Shown here: piece by piece, positions 22,630 through 34,279 of the stretch
Layout of the letters: each line of letters opens with the position of its first letter
How positions within the stretch are numbered: position 1 is the first letter of the stretch
From: Acanthosepion esculentum
Taxonomy: Eukaryota > Mollusca > Cephalopoda > Sepiida > Sepiidae
Assembly: GCA_964036315.1 (NCBI GenBank)
Contig: OZ038487.1
Location: 56,782,287-56,846,286, forward strand
Reading direction: 5' to 3'
Length of the DNA: 64,000 nucleotides
The notes under the pieces: generated by a model
The model's database searches: none
What the model saw: the letters and a program-made list of their open reading frames with translations, nothing else
Told to the model about the DNA's origin: nothing
Program-made: the position numbers and the translations under genes

Positions 22630-23405
22630 TCATATTCAATACCTCGAAAACTAAACTAGTGACATAATATATCATCACTGAGCAGATCCTGAATTTTCAC
22701 CTATTACGATGAATGGATGTTCTTTTAGGGAGACCCTGTGCCTTGAGCACCTACTGGGACTTACGCTCTACCCAGACCTCAAGTGGAACTCATACATATG
22801 ATCCATTGCTAAATACAATGGAAAAATAGTTGATTACTTGTACCACTCCAGTAAGTACCTGACTCCTGTTATCCTCTACCTTTACAAGAGCCAGATCAGG
22901 CTGAAAATGGAATTCTGCGGTCATATATGAGCAGTAACTGCCCAGTCTTCATTTTCCAGTCTCAAAGTCTAAAAGCATCTCCCCATCCTTGTGGGTGATG
23001 AATTATTTTCCATTCTACAACCTCTTTCCCCACAGACAAAATGCTGCAAATTTTATTGCTTTCCATGGAAAGTGTTCAGATGAACTATATTTCTTAGTTC
23101 TACCACTTCTAACCTTCCCGGCTAAAACCTACAATACCATACAAGTTGTAGTGAATGACCCTTATTCTCTTCATATCCAACTGGTGAAATGTATGTTCTG
23201 CTCAAACAGCTTCTTATGAATTGCTTCTTTGTGGAACTGACTCCCAAGAGGATGCTTCCCTGATCACTACAATCTTAACCTGTTCAAGTCTAGGGTTAAC
23301 TCTTATTTTCCCCCCACATATCTCCATAAACTGTACTTCTTTATCTGTAACCCTCTACCTCGATTGGCTCTTGAGCTTTGTACAGGGTGAATCTTTTTGC
23401 AAAAA
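22630..23405 (+). pseudogene. LINE-A 3' fragment
   Basis: Colinear with the LINE-A copy at 903 and extending further 3'. Translated pieces include HGKCSDELYFLVLPLLTF. The stretch after 23221 ('gcttctttgtggaactgactcccaagaggatgcttccc') corresponds to the FPRTAxLWN-type C-terminal block of such RTs. It ends at 'gtacagggtgaatctttttgcaaaaaatg', close to the LINE 3' end. Stops and frameshifts throughout. Confidence 0.8.
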
Positions 23406-23714
23406 ATGAAAACAAAGAAATATAAGAGGTCCAAAGTTTGATCAGACACTGTATCTGCATAGACATGGCATTCTTACACTGTGATAGAAAAACCAAAAAA
23501 GCTTGGTGGTATTGTGAGGTATTGCTGGGGTGTCCTTGGTAAATGGTAATGATGTTTTAGCCTCAAAATCTTGCAAGGCTCTTGTGTCACCATCTGCTAA
23601 AAGTTTTGTTGGAAGTACTATTGTTTTCACAGGAGTCATTGTATAAATTTATTACCATATACAAAATTTTTGTTATAGTCATAGACCTCCTTTTTACAAG
23701 TTACCATGAAATTA

Positions 23715-23723
23715 TATATATAT

Positions 23724-23779
<56 letters not shown>

Positions 23780-23781
23780 CA
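23715..23781. repeat. TA/CA microsatellite
   Basis: A TA run with two GTATATG interruptions passes into a short CA run. A T-run of 19 follows at about 23790-23808. Confidence 0.95.
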
Positions 23782-24540
23782 GGTAGTAATTTTTTTTTTT
23801 TTTTTTTTTGTCATATGTTACATGTCTGTGTCCTAATGTCTCACCTCTAAAAACTAACAAAGTGGGCCTGGTAGGCTTATTATAACACACTGATGAAGAG
23901 TTCTTTTTTAGTTTTTCTTTACCATTTTGTATAGCTTTCATTGACTTGCTTAATGTTCTTACTTATTTCCTTTTTACTTTACTAATAAATTATTAAATTG
24001 ACAAAAAACTCCATTTTTAATGGCTTCCAGGTAATTATTTTGCTAAGTCTGAGTGTTTAATTTTATGATATACAGTATATACTTATTTTTTCATCATTTA
24101 ATTTTATTCTTATGTTGCAGATTAAATAGTCAAATTAAAAAGAAAATTACAAAATATCATGCAGAAAAGTCACTGTGATAAATAAGAAATGAAAATTAGC
24201 CTAATGAAGCAAATGAGTCAAACTTTTATATGTAGGTATAAGTGGTTGCCTCCTTACTGGACTTGTTAACAACCTCGACTAATATTATAGACTAATTGAC
24301 AAGTGTAGTAAATATCAAGAATATAGGTATAAATATAAATGAGTTTTGAGAGTTGTTTGCATGACACTTTCCATGATAGAGAAAGATGAAAGACAAGTGA
24401 ACCAAAAAAGGAAATTATTTCTATCATCTTTCCAGCAATTGAAAAGAGCTACAACAAAACAAAAATAAGACAAGAAAAAGCTGAAGAGTTATTGAAAGAA
24501 AGTAACAAAAACAAAAATCATAATAATATTTCTTTTAAGT
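23782..24540. other. Unassigned AT-rich sequence
   Basis: No gene or repeat is recognised. Confidence 0.5.
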
Positions 24541-24541
24541 T

Positions 24542-24544
<3 letters not shown>

Positions 24545-24583
<39 letters not shown>
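24545..24583. repeat. (TG)n microsatellite
   Basis: About 19 TG dinucleotides at the left edge of the large purine-strand block. Confidence 0.95.
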
Positions 24584-24586
<3 letters not shown>

Positions 24587-24654
24587 TTCCTTTTTTTAAG
24601 AGGAATATGAAAAAGAAATAGAAACAAGTAAAATATGATAAAGATTAAATCAAA

Positions 24655-25610
24655 AAGCAAAAATGAAAAGCAAAAGAAAAAGAGAAGTAAAAAGCAAAGA
24701 GAAGAAAAAGAGAAGTAAAAAGCAAAGAGAAGAAAAAGAGAAGTAAAAAGCAAAGAGAAGAAAAAGAGAAGTAAAAAGCAAAGAGAAGAAAAAGAGAAGT
24801 AAAAAGCAAAGAGAAGAAAAAGAGAAGTAAAAAGCAAAGAGAAGAAAAAGAGAAGTAAAAAGCAAAGAGAAGAAAAAGAGAAGTAAAAAGCAAAGAGAAG
24901 AAAAAGAGAAGTAAAAAGCAAAGAGAAGAAAAAGAGAAAAAAGCAAAGAGAAGAAAAAGAGAAAAAAGCAAAGAGAAGAAAAAGAGAAAAAAGCAAAGAG
25001 AAGAAAAAGAGAAAAAAGCAAAGAGAAGAAAAAGAGAAAAAAGCAAAGAGAAGAAAAAGAGAAAAAAGCAAAGAGAAGAAAAAGAGAAAAAAGCAAAGAG
25101 AAGAAAAAGAGAAAAAAGCAAAGAGAAGAAAAAGAGAAAAAAGCAAAGAGAAGAAAAAGAGAAAAAAAGCAAAGAGAAGAAAAAGAGAAAAAAAGCAAAG
25201 AGAAGAAAAAGAGAAAAAAAGCAAAGAGAAGAAAAAGAGAAAAAAAGCAAAGAGAAGAAAAAGAGAAAAAAAGCAAAGAGAAGAAAAAGAGAAAAAAAGC
25301 AAAGAGAAGAAAAAGAGAAAAAAGCAAAGAGAAGAAAAAGAGAAAAAAGCAAAGAGAAGAAAAAGAGAAAAAAGGAAAGAGAAGAAAAAGAGAAAAAGCA
25401 AAGAGAAGAAAAAGAGAAAAAGCAAAGAGAAGAAAAAGAGAAAAAGCAAAGAGAAGAAAAAAGGAAAAAGCAAAGAGAAGAAAAAAGAAAAAGCAAAGAG
25501 AAGAAAAAAGGAAAAAGCAAAGAGAAGAAAAAAGAAAAAGCAAAGAGAAGAAAAAAGAAAAAGCAAAGAGAAGAAAAAAGAAAAAGCAAAGAGAAGAAAT
25601 AGCAAAAACG
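24655..25610. repeat. Purine minisatellite with stepwise unit lengths 28 to 23
   Basis: The core AGCAAAGAGAAGAAAAAGAG is repeated about 37 times. Unit length changes in blocks along the plus strand: 28 bases from 24687 to 24911 (9 units containing GTAAAA), 25 bases to 25143 (9 units), 26 bases to 25299 (6 units), 25 bases (3 units), then 24 and 23-24 bases to about 25600. The plus strand is almost free of pyrimidines, so the minus strand stays open in all frames. The apparent 314-407 residue Phe/Leu/Ser proteins are artefacts of this. Confidence 0.95.
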
Positions 25611-26175
25611 AGTAGAGAAAGCAAAAAAAAAAAGAGAAGAAAGGAAAAAGGGAAAGAAAAGAAAAAAGAGAAAAAAATTGAGAAAAGCTCATAAAGTGAA
25701 ATAATGAAAATTGAAAAACTGTGTGAGAAAAAAAATGAAAAATAATGTAAATAAGGGAAAACAGGAAGAAATGACCATGGAGGAAGAAAGAGGGAAAAGA
25801 ATAAATAAAAAAAAAGAGAGAGAAAAAATTGGACGGAGATAATAGAGAAAGTGAAATGAGAACTGAAAAGCACTAGAGAAGAAAAAATAATAATAATGAA
25901 AATAAAAACTATAAAGGAAATGAGGACAGGAAGGAGAAAAGAAATATGAATAAATTAAAGATTGACATAAATAATTGTAAGGAAAAGGAAAAAGAAAAGT
26001 AAATAAAAAGAAGGAGAAAGAGTACAGAAAAAAATAAAGATTTGGTGAAAGATAGAGAAAGTGAAATAATGAGAATGGAAAACAAGGAAGGAGAAAAAAT
26101 GAGAGTGATAATGAAAATAAAAAAAGCTAAGTAGAACAAAGGAAAAAGGACAGGAAAAGAAAAAAAAAGGAATCA
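25611..26175. repeat. Degenerate purine-rich tract
   Basis: A/G-rich plus strand with irregular GAAAAA and AATAATGA-like words. It looks like a decayed continuation of the neighbouring arrays. Apparent Phe/Ser-rich minus-strand frames are compositional. Confidence 0.7.
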
Positions 26176-26654
26176 TAATAAAGCAATGCCATGTCTTAAA
26201 ATGGTTGTTATTTTCAGTTGCTTGCACACAAAGTAAAAACATTTCCAAAATGTCTGCTGTCTTTACAAGAGAAGAAGCTGATTGAAGCTGGCATTCAACT
26301 TCAATTTACTGTCAAAATGTCAATATGGTGGCATGAAGACATCAAACTTTTCTGAAGGAAATTGCATGGCAGGCTTGGTAGCTGGTTCACTGAGAGTAGA
26401 AGAGTTGCGGGAAGAGAAGAATGAAGAAGAGGAAAAGATATCTGCTTTCACTATCCCACTTTGTTATAGAAGAGGGGAATGAAGAGTTTAGAGGAGGTAA
26501 AGGGTGTGGAATTGAGAATAAAATTAGAATAACCATATTAACAATAGTAATTATTATTGCATGAAAGAATAGTTATTATTATTAAAAATATATAAAGGAA
26601 TAAGATCTGAGAGAAAGCATGTGTTTTAAAAGAAAAGAAAGAAAAAGAATCCTG

Positions 26655-27345
26655 TAAGTTGAGAGAGCAAAAGAGAAAGAGAGCGAAAGAGAGAGCAAAA
26701 GAGAAAGAGAGCGAAAGAGAGAGCGAAAGAGAGCGAAAGAGAGAGCGAAAGAGAGCGAAAGAGAGAGCGAAAGAGAGCGAAAGAGAAAGAGAGCGAAAGA
26801 GAGAGCGAAAGAGAGAGCGCAAGAGAAAGAGAGCGCAAGAGAAAGAGAGCGCAAGAGAAAGAGAGCGAAAGAGAAAGAGAGCGAAAGAGAAAGAGAGCGA
26901 AAGAGAAAGAGAGCGAAAGAGAAAGAGAGCGAAAGAGAAAGAGAGCGAAAGAGAAAGAGAGCGAAAGAGAAAGAGAGCGAAAGAGAAAGAGAGCGAAAGA
27001 GAAAGAGAGCGAAAGAGAAAGAGAGCGAAAGAGAAAGAGAGCGAAAGAGAAAGAGAGCGAAAGAGAAAGAGAGCGAAAGAGAAAGAGAGCGAAAGAGAAA
27101 GAGAGCGAAAGAGAAAGAGAGCGAAAGAGAAAGAGAGCGAAAGAGAAAGAGAGCGAAAGAGAAAGAGAGCGAAAGAGAAAGAGAGCGAAAGAGAAAGAGA
27201 GCGAAAGAGAAAGAGAGCGCAAGAGAGAGCGCAAGAGAGAGCGAAAGAGAGCGAAAGAGAGAGCGAAAGAGAGAGCGAAAGAGACCGAAAGAGAGAGAGC
27301 ATGAGTGAGTGAGAGCGCGTGAGAGAGAGAGTGAGTGAGAAAGCA
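26655..27345. repeat. 16 bp purine minisatellite (GAGAGCGAAAGAGAAA)
   Basis: About 40 units; the central part (about 26860-27215) is a near-perfect run of the 16-base unit. Margins carry GCGAAAGAGA and GCGCAAGAGA variants and end in GAGTGAGTGAGA. One CG per unit makes this the most CpG-dense stretch of the window. The absence of T on the plus strand explains the open 217-254 codon Arg/Glu/Lys and Ser/Leu/Phe frames. Confidence 0.95.
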
Positions 27346-28060
27346 AAGGAGTGAAAAAGAAGAAAAAAGCACTAAAAAGAAGAAAAAATTATTTCAGAAA
27401 GGAGGTCCTCTTAAGGTGAACCTTATTTGAATGTTAGTACAAGAAAAAGTTTGGAAAAAATGAATAAAAGATTATAAAAGAGTTTTAAAAATAGATATAA
27501 AAGAACAATGAAGAATATTTTTAATAATAAAAACTCAAAGAACACGAATACATAAAATAAAAGAGGAAAGCTGGCAAAAAACAAAAATGAAGAAAAGACA
27601 AAATAAGAAAAAAGTAAAAAAAAATAGAGGATGAACAAGTTCATATTTTGACTCGACGGATGATGTGTGTCAAGACATTATTGGTTTGGAAGTAAACCTG
27701 TAAGAATGGAACAGGAAACAAAAATGGTGAAAGGTAAAAAGAATAGAATGTGAGTGTGGAGAATTCAAAAGGTGAGAGAGAGAAAGTACTGAAAATATAA
27801 TGACAATATGGAAAGCAGTGAACGAAGAAACATTATTCAGGGGAAAGAATGGAGATTAAGAAATCAAAAATGAAAAAAAGAAAAAGCTTATGTTGTGGAA
27901 AAAAAAAAAAGAGAACTAACAAATCAAAAGCCAAGAAGACAAGAGAAAGACAAGGGAAAAGAGAATGCGACGGAAAATTGATATGTCTGTCTTTGTTTAG
28001 CACCATGAATAATAAAGAAGAATTCAGAAAGCAATTTTCATTTTACTCTGGCCACTGATG
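27346..28060. repeat. Purine-rich flank
   Basis: A- and G-rich plus strand without a fixed unit, fading out near 28000. Confidence 0.6.
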
Positions 28061-28174
28061 ACCAACTCCAACCACAAGGAGCTTTATTTATATATTTATG
28101 TATTATTTATAAAAGATATCATTTACTTTAATTCCCATCTTCTTGATAGTGTTTTCTAGTGTTTAGTAACTACA

Positions 28175-28250
28175 TTTTCTGGTAGTTTTTTTTCTTTCTT
28201 TTTTCTTTCTTTCTTATTTATTTATTTATTTATTTTACAAGGGAGATAAC
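28175..28250 (+). repeat. T-rich tract ending in a molluscan-type CAAGGGAGATAAC motif
   Basis: A (TTTC)/(TTTA) run at about 28187-28235 leads into 'acaagggagataactctg'. I recall this word as a common repeat terminus in molluscan genomes; the taxonomic value is from memory. Confidence 0.55.
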
Positions 28251-28419
28251 TCTGTTGGAGTTCATTTCATTCTGCTGTTTGTACTCAGAATAATTTATAG
28301 AGTTCTTCATACACAGAAAAACACTGACACACAGGTATAAAGCATTTCTTATATATTGGTTAGCATATGCATATAGAAATACACTAAGAGATATAAATAT
28401 ATACAAACACACCTTGACA

Positions 28420-28665
28420 TCTATGTGCAGTGCCTCTTCAGGACTTAGGCAATCATGACTCCACAACTTCTTTTGTAGCCTTAGTAAAGTTTGTTTTTTT
28501 GCTATATCTCTTAATCCTTAATCTGCCAACCATTTACACAAGTTCGTTATGTATGTTATACACTGCTTTCTGCTGCCGCTCTTGCCAAGCCCTCTTTCCT
28601 CATTATGTGTCCGAGAAATATCAGCTGTCTCTTTCTGATGCTAATTCTAAGTTTTCCATTTTTTT
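28420..28665 (-). mobile_element. LINE-B fragment, minus strand
   Basis: It shows 'tgcctcttcaggacttaggcaatcatgactccacaacttcttttgtagccttagtaaag', 'accatttacacaag' and 'gtccgagaaatatcagctgtctctttctgatgctaattctaag', in the minus-strand order seen at 35940, 39400 and 57910. Confidence 0.7.
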
Positions 28666-28714
28666 TTTTCTATTTTACCAAACAAAAAGAACACACGAAC
28701 ATACTTCTATGGAC

Positions 28715-29125
28715 ACACAGGCTTATAGCCATATATTGAAACACTGGTTCTTGTACAACCGTACAACCACCAAAGTTAAGCAACATAGAGCATGGTCAGT
28801 ATCTAGATATCTCAGTATTTGCCTGGGAATACCTGTTGCTGTAAGCTTGGATGTGTAGGTGGTGCAATGGATGACAACTTGGCATTGAAAATTGGAAAGC
28901 AAAGTTCCAATTCTAGTTGGGTTTATTATATTCAATTACGGCAAAATACCCTTGAAAGAGGTATGAATCCACCTCTTCTCCCACCAGCTATGGGTTAATT
29001 TGTAAATTGTATCATTAAGTCATTATTATCATTATTATCCAACCCCTCCCCACCAAATACTTACAATCTAAAAATATTTTCTGGCTTTAAAAGGTTGATA
29101 AGTCATAAAACAAAAAAAAAAAATA
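28715..29125 (+). mobile_element. SINE-B full-length copy (5S rRNA + tRNA chimera)
   Basis: The 5S-like head includes 'tattgaaacactggttcttgta', 'accaccaaagttaagcaac', 'catggtcagtatc' and 'cctgggaatacctgttgctgtaagctt'. The tRNA-like part follows at 28856 (box A-like TGGTGCAATGG, box B-like AAGTTCCAATTCTAG). Then come the body 'cccttgaaagaggtatgaatccacc' and the 3' block 'tctaaaaatattttctggctttaaaaggttgataag' with an A-rich tail at 29107-29122. It is the best copy for reading the chimera, and nearly colinear with 7390-7800. Confidence 0.88.
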
Positions 29126-29732
29126 TTGCAATCAGTCAATGGACACATAAGTTATGAGTTTATCTCCATTGCTAATCATATTTAAATCTAATGATCAGTA
29201 CTATATTTATGCAATGTTCATTTTATCACTTCAAATTTTCAAATATAATTTAACACAGCCTTATATCAGATTTAGCTGTGACAAAAATAAACAAGAAGGA
29301 AAAAATGTCTGAAAAGTTCTCTTGGTCTATTTCCCCTAATTTGATCAAATATCTGAATTTTTCATATGGACTTCTTGATTGGGGAGAAAGAATTTTTCAT
29401 CACATCACACTCTTATTTATATATTAATATAACTAGAAATACCTGTGAAAAATTTCAATGTTTTCCTATTTGAATTTTCTGATGAATCTTAATTCTTAAG
29501 TTAATGATTGAATAAGCACATAGCAAGTTCTACAATCATAAAATATCTGTAGAAATTCCCCTATCACATCAATAAATATTTGAGCTTACCAACTTTTACA
29601 AAATGTTGCAATAGAAATCAAATATTAATGCCAGTCATTATTTAAAGATGTAAGAGGGTACAAATGAAAAGATTTGAAATTGACAACTTTTTCTATTTAA
29701 TTGAAACAGCCTTTAAAACATATGTATATAAT
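29126..29732. other. Unassigned AT-rich sequence
   Basis: Nothing recognised. Confidence 0.5.
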
Positions 29733-30215
29733 GAAATGGATTACTCCAACAATTATTTAATATATTTTCTGTTTATACCTTATATTTATAGATACAATTT
29801 ATTTAAGTAAATGCTTTATTTTTAATTAAACGGTATTAATTATATTTACTGGCCTGAATACTCAAGAAATAAACAAAATATATCAAATAATTGTTGGACT
29901 TAATCCATTTCATTATATGTTGTCATTGTTTGTGTTAAGATACATTTCATGGGCAGATATGATCGATCAAGAAAAATCAAAGATTGTGTTTCTGAACAGT
30001 AATTTGGATTTTGCTAACCAGACACTTCTTTGCAGCTAAATGGTATAGCACGTCAGATCAAATGACTGTTTCCGTATAGGAATACAGATTCGATTCCTGT
30101 CAGAGAATGCATATTTTCTACGAAATTTCTTGAACATTCAGGCCAGTAAATGTAATTAATACTGTTTAATTAAAAACAAAGCACTTAAATAAATTGTATC
30201 TATAAAAATAACAAA
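29733..30215. mobile_element. SINE-C pair in opposite orientation
   Basis: The plus copy has a tRNA-like head at 30033-30095 (box B-like AGATTCGATTCCTG) and a tail 'aaatttcttgaacattcaggccagtaaatgtaattaatactg' at 30117-30165. 29733-29870 is the reverse complement of that tail plus the 'aattgttggacttaatccatttcat' block also seen at 29885. The two copies form an imperfect palindrome. Confidence 0.65.
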
Positions 30216-31251
30216 CAGAATGTATATGTGTATGTATGTATATATGTATGTATGTATTTTAGTTCCTTCACTGAAACCAAACAGCATCTCTAATGTCTTT
30301 TCCATCTTTCCACATGATCAAAATAGAATAGTCCATTACTTATGAGGTATTGGCAGGGCAATACATACTTGCGTGCTATGGAACTAAAGGAGGGTCAAGC
30401 AGAATTTTTATAAGGAATTGTGTAGTATGTCTCTTACCACAGATAATGCCAGAATAGGTTTTTATACTTAGTGTCTTTCAGAGAACCAGGTGTAGAGTTG
30501 ACTGGGAAATGACCATATAGGCATGCACAGGAAAAACTGTACGGCAAATAAATATATAAACACTGACCTAATCTCAGACATCGCATGCAAGAATATAAAG
30601 TTTGTGTCCTAATACATTTCTTTCTCTAAACGTCTCTTACTATACTTCTCTCTCAACCAACGAGAAGGCAACCCTCAAATAAAAAGAGGAAGAAGAAAAC
30701 ACTGAACCTGGCCCAAAACACCAGAAGTTTGCAGGAACTGAGCTTACTTATTTGTGATTGAAAAGTCCCTAAAATCAGGCAGGCTCCATGCATAACTTAC
30801 GTTATTAAAAAAATGACTAAGAAAGGAACACTGGAAAATAACAATTTGGCCAGTCAAAAAAATTGACACAGAGGCTATTTGATATTTGCACCAAATTTTT
30901 GAGCCTATTCAAAAAGGATAAAAACCTGACACCTGGAGGCCATAAGAGATAGAGTACCAGAATGACACCAGGAGAGGACAGAACAAAAGAATGCAGTGAT
31001 GCATGAAGAAGCAGTCAAGAGGTCATCTGCTACTGACATTTCTGCCATGTCAAGAGCCAAAAAGAACACAGTGGATTGACAGTGACCTAATTTCTGATAT
31101 TGCTACTACCCCTATCATGGGGTTACTTCTAAATGACCACTGACATTTCTCCAAACTTTGGTAGGGAGTGAGTCTGTATTCCCTTTTCTGGGAATCTACC
31201 TTTACCTAGACATGCCTTACTGTTCTGTCAGATTAAAAAATTCATTCATTA

Positions 31252-31255
<4 letters not shown>
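30216..31255. other. Unassigned sequence with a TATG/TA simple repeat
   Basis: A TATGTATG-type run lies at about 30220-30262. No domain is recognised in the rest. Confidence 0.45.
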
Positions 31256-31303
<48 letters not shown>

Positions 31304-31330
31304 TAGAGAGAGAGAAAGAAAGAAAGAAAG
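31256..31330. repeat. TA then GA/GAAA microsatellite
   Basis: (TA)n at 31257-31300 is followed by GATAGAGAGAGA and GAAA repeats. Confidence 0.95.
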
Positions 31331-31514
31331 ACATATGACTAAGTGGAAAAAAGTGTAACACATTTTATCCTTTACAACTTCATCAGGTTAGGTTTGTTTA
31401 CTTTGACGCAACTGCACAAGCACACAAACAAGAGATGCTGGAAAAATAAATTTTTTTATGTGTTTTGGGTATATAATCTGGCCAATTTCATTTAGATTCT
31501 TTTTCTTTTCTCCA

Positions 31515-31765
31515 TCATTATTTATACTATTTACATTGTTCAGACCATTGTCCTCATCTCTATTGCCATATTAACAATGTTTTGGCCATTGTACATTCTG
31601 GTTTTCTTCAGGTGAGATATGGTGGAATTTCAAACCGAACCTTTTATTTAGTCCATGGAGGTAGATTGTTCTAATTCCACATGCCATGCCTTTGGTTGTC
31701 TCAGTTTCAGTTAATTCCTTTTCGTAACTCAACCCTCCAAGGTTTTGTTCCATCTGCTGTAGGCA
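31515..31765 (-). mobile_element. SINE-A body, minus strand, without the usual head
   Basis: On the minus strand it shows 'gcatggcatgtggaattagaacaatctacctccatggactaaataaaaggttcggtttg', 'cacctgaagaaaaccagaatgtacaatggccaaaacattgttaa' and 'gatgaggacaatggtctgaac'. In place of the tRNA-like head it continues into 31766-32130. Confidence 0.7.
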
Positions 31766-32130
31766 GGTACTAAAGTTACAACTTCTTTGGAGCAAATCAC
31801 TTTTGGATAAAAAAAAGTCTGGACAATGTAAATAGTTACCATACCTCATCTCAAATCTCACATCTTTGTTATTAAATATCACACGATGAAATGTTGTAAG
31901 AAACTGGATACAAGTTTTACTCTGGATGAACTAGCGATTAAAGCACTTTCTAAACATTTTCATCACAGTGAATTGTTTACTCTTATTCAATGTAGCATTT
32001 TTTATGTCAGAATTGTGGTCAGTCTCCTTACAGTGAGCAACTAATGTGTTTAATATGTTTTTTAAATGTTTCTTTTGTGTTCATATAATCTTAAGGTTCT
32101 CTTCTTGAGGTTTCTCCATTATATTATATA
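31766..32130 (-). other. Possible Penelope-like endonuclease remnant upstream of the SINE-A body
   Basis: A minus-strand frame near 32045-31935 gives VAHCKETDHNSDIKNATL. This is vaguely like the HC...TGH...D block at the end of GIY-YIG nucleases in Penelope-like elements. The match is weak and the frame breaks soon after. I list it because it sits directly 5' of a SINE-A body. Confidence 0.25.
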
Positions 32131-33742
32131 TGCAGTTAATGTTTTTTTTTAATAACAAAAAACTATACATATGTTTTTAATTATGATTTTAAGCTATGCT
32201 ATACTTATGAGAAAATGCTCAATATCAGGGCTGGAGCATATGTAAAAGTGGACATTGAAGTCAACACCAAGTGCAAACTGTTTCATGCTTGAACATAATC
32301 TTCAGGCCATGTGTCTTGTATGGTCACTTGACTATTGATATACGCTGGCCAATGGTGCATTAAGGGTAGTAAGGTACATTGTATTATCCTAAAAATTATT
32401 GGGTAGGAGATAACAGTTATATTTGAGTCTTGAGTAGGAATAATTGTGGATCTGAATGCTGTTATTTGCACATTAGTTTATTTTTGTTGTTTGTAAACTT
32501 TTTACTCATTATTTATTACTTAATTATTTGTTGCTTATTGTTACATTTCCTTGTGCTTGTGTGTGCATTTGGAGTTTGTTAATTTGTTTACTATTTACTT
32601 ATTTTGTTTAATTATTTAGACTATTTTTGGTGGGTAATTTATTTGTTTAGTTTGAAGTATTTATTCTTTGGCTAAAGTATGTTACATTATCTACGGTGTA
32701 TATAATGCATATATTTGCTTTTTTCATGTTGATATTTTACAAGGTATGGCATTCTAATCTTTGATTTTTAACTAATGTAAAAATTGTTTTCAGGTCTGAT
32801 GTTTGAAAGGAGTTCTGATCATTTATTTAGTAATTTATGTTGGTCTGAGATAGTGATTTAGCTATTTTCTCCTCCAGACAGAGTTTACAGTTTTTGGATT
32901 TATTGTTGTAGGCTGATACTGTTTTCCTTATTTTACATAATATTTTGTGGGTATTTGGTTTTTAATTTCTCATATGTTTAGAAACTGTTGTGCTGTTCAC
33001 ATATTTACTATTTGTAAAGGATGTTTTGTGTGCATAGTTTTTGTTTCCAGAATCCTTAAGTTACTCCTGTATATATTTTTTTTCTTCATTATCTGCTGTG
33101 ATTTAGTATATTATATTGTTTTGCAAGCAATTGCCATTTAAGAGACATTCATGTTTTGTTTTGCAGTTACATGTGAGTTTGATTTGTGCTTTTTTTGGGG
33201 TATTTATGTCATCTTCTCAGTGCAATTATAGCTGAATTTTATTGTGTTCCTGTTGAATATCTTGTGGAGTGTGCATGATGTGTTTGCACTTTAAATGAAT
33301 TCTCTTCCTATTACAGTGGGTAAAACTATGTCATGCTTCATTTTTATATACTGTGTGGTGTGCATCTGAATGCTTCTGATAATCCATTATCTTTTAGCAG
33401 AGTTTCATAATCTTTTAGGCTTCATTGAAGATATGGTTTCATTAGAACAATTGTTAGATAATCTGTGGTTAACTGTGAAATTTGCTTGATTATTGCTGGT
33501 GGTTGATGTGTGCAAGTATTTGTTTTTATGCCTATTTCAAATCTTATGTTTTTAAAATTTTTTGTGAATATGTTTATGGTTTTGTCCGTTATAGTTTCTT
33601 ATGATGATGATTATCATTGTCCCTGTAGAGGCCTATATAATTTTTGTCAATTATTTTGCTTAGTTCATGTAGTAAATGTATGCCTATAAGCTTGTTTGTT
33701 TCTGCACCATCAAAAATTCCCATTGTAACATCAAATGTTACT
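32131..33742. other. T-rich unassigned sequence
   Basis: Strong T/G excess on the plus strand between 32460 and 33600, with no coding or repeat signature I can name. Confidence 0.5.
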
Positions 33743-34010
33743 TCTTTCCTTAGCCTCCAAAATCTAAGCAAAGTATTAAAAAATAGGAAAATTTCATTAG
33801 AAACAAAGAGGGCTAAACTTATGTAATATCAATCTTCATATTAGGCTGTGAATGATGGACAATCTCCCTGCAGCTGAAGAAGAAACTTGAGGCAACAGAA
33901 ATGTTTCTACAGAAGAATGTTGAGAATACCATGAACTGAATACTTAGAATCAGAAAGATATACTTGAAATATCTAGAACACAATGAGTAAAAGAAAATCT
34001 ATTTTGTAAA
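33743..34010 (+). mobile_element. LINE-B RT fragment
   Basis: The frame from about 33755 reads LQNLSKVLKNRKISLETKRAKL. It is followed in other frames by a FYRRMLRI-like block and TEYL. It is colinear with 9330-9600, with the same stop-rich decay. Confidence 0.7.
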
Positions 34011-34279
34011 TATCTTGTTTATTTTATATTATATCTGTATGCTTGTCTGCCAGGGCAACTAGTCATTTCCAATTGCAGACGCCTGTTTGGGCACATTTGT
34101 GTTTGTTTACAACTACAGAGCCCAACTGGTTTATACTACAAGAAAACTGAGTGAACCTTAGGGACAGTTTCTGGGAGAGAGTGCATTATTTGGTGAGATC
34201 AACAGTCTGAACACGGACAGTATGCTTAAACCCTCAGTCACGATGACTTGTGACTTCATCCTAGTACAACCATCAATGG

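Noticed and set aside
24535..25873. Three overlapping 314-407 residue Phe/Leu/Ser-rich minus-strand open frames
   Set aside because: They exist in all frames because the minisatellite has almost no T on the plus strand, so stop codons cannot occur. The proteins are simple repeats of the DNA unit with no domain.
26538..27372. 217-254 residue Arg/Glu/Lys and Ser/Leu/Phe open frames on both strands
   Set aside because: Same cause: a 16 bp purine array. Open on both strands in several frames at once, which real genes are not.
28719..28850. Functional 5S rRNA gene
   Set aside because: The 5S-like segment is diverged, fused to a tRNA-like unit and repeated elsewhere with the same fusion, so it is the head of a SINE.
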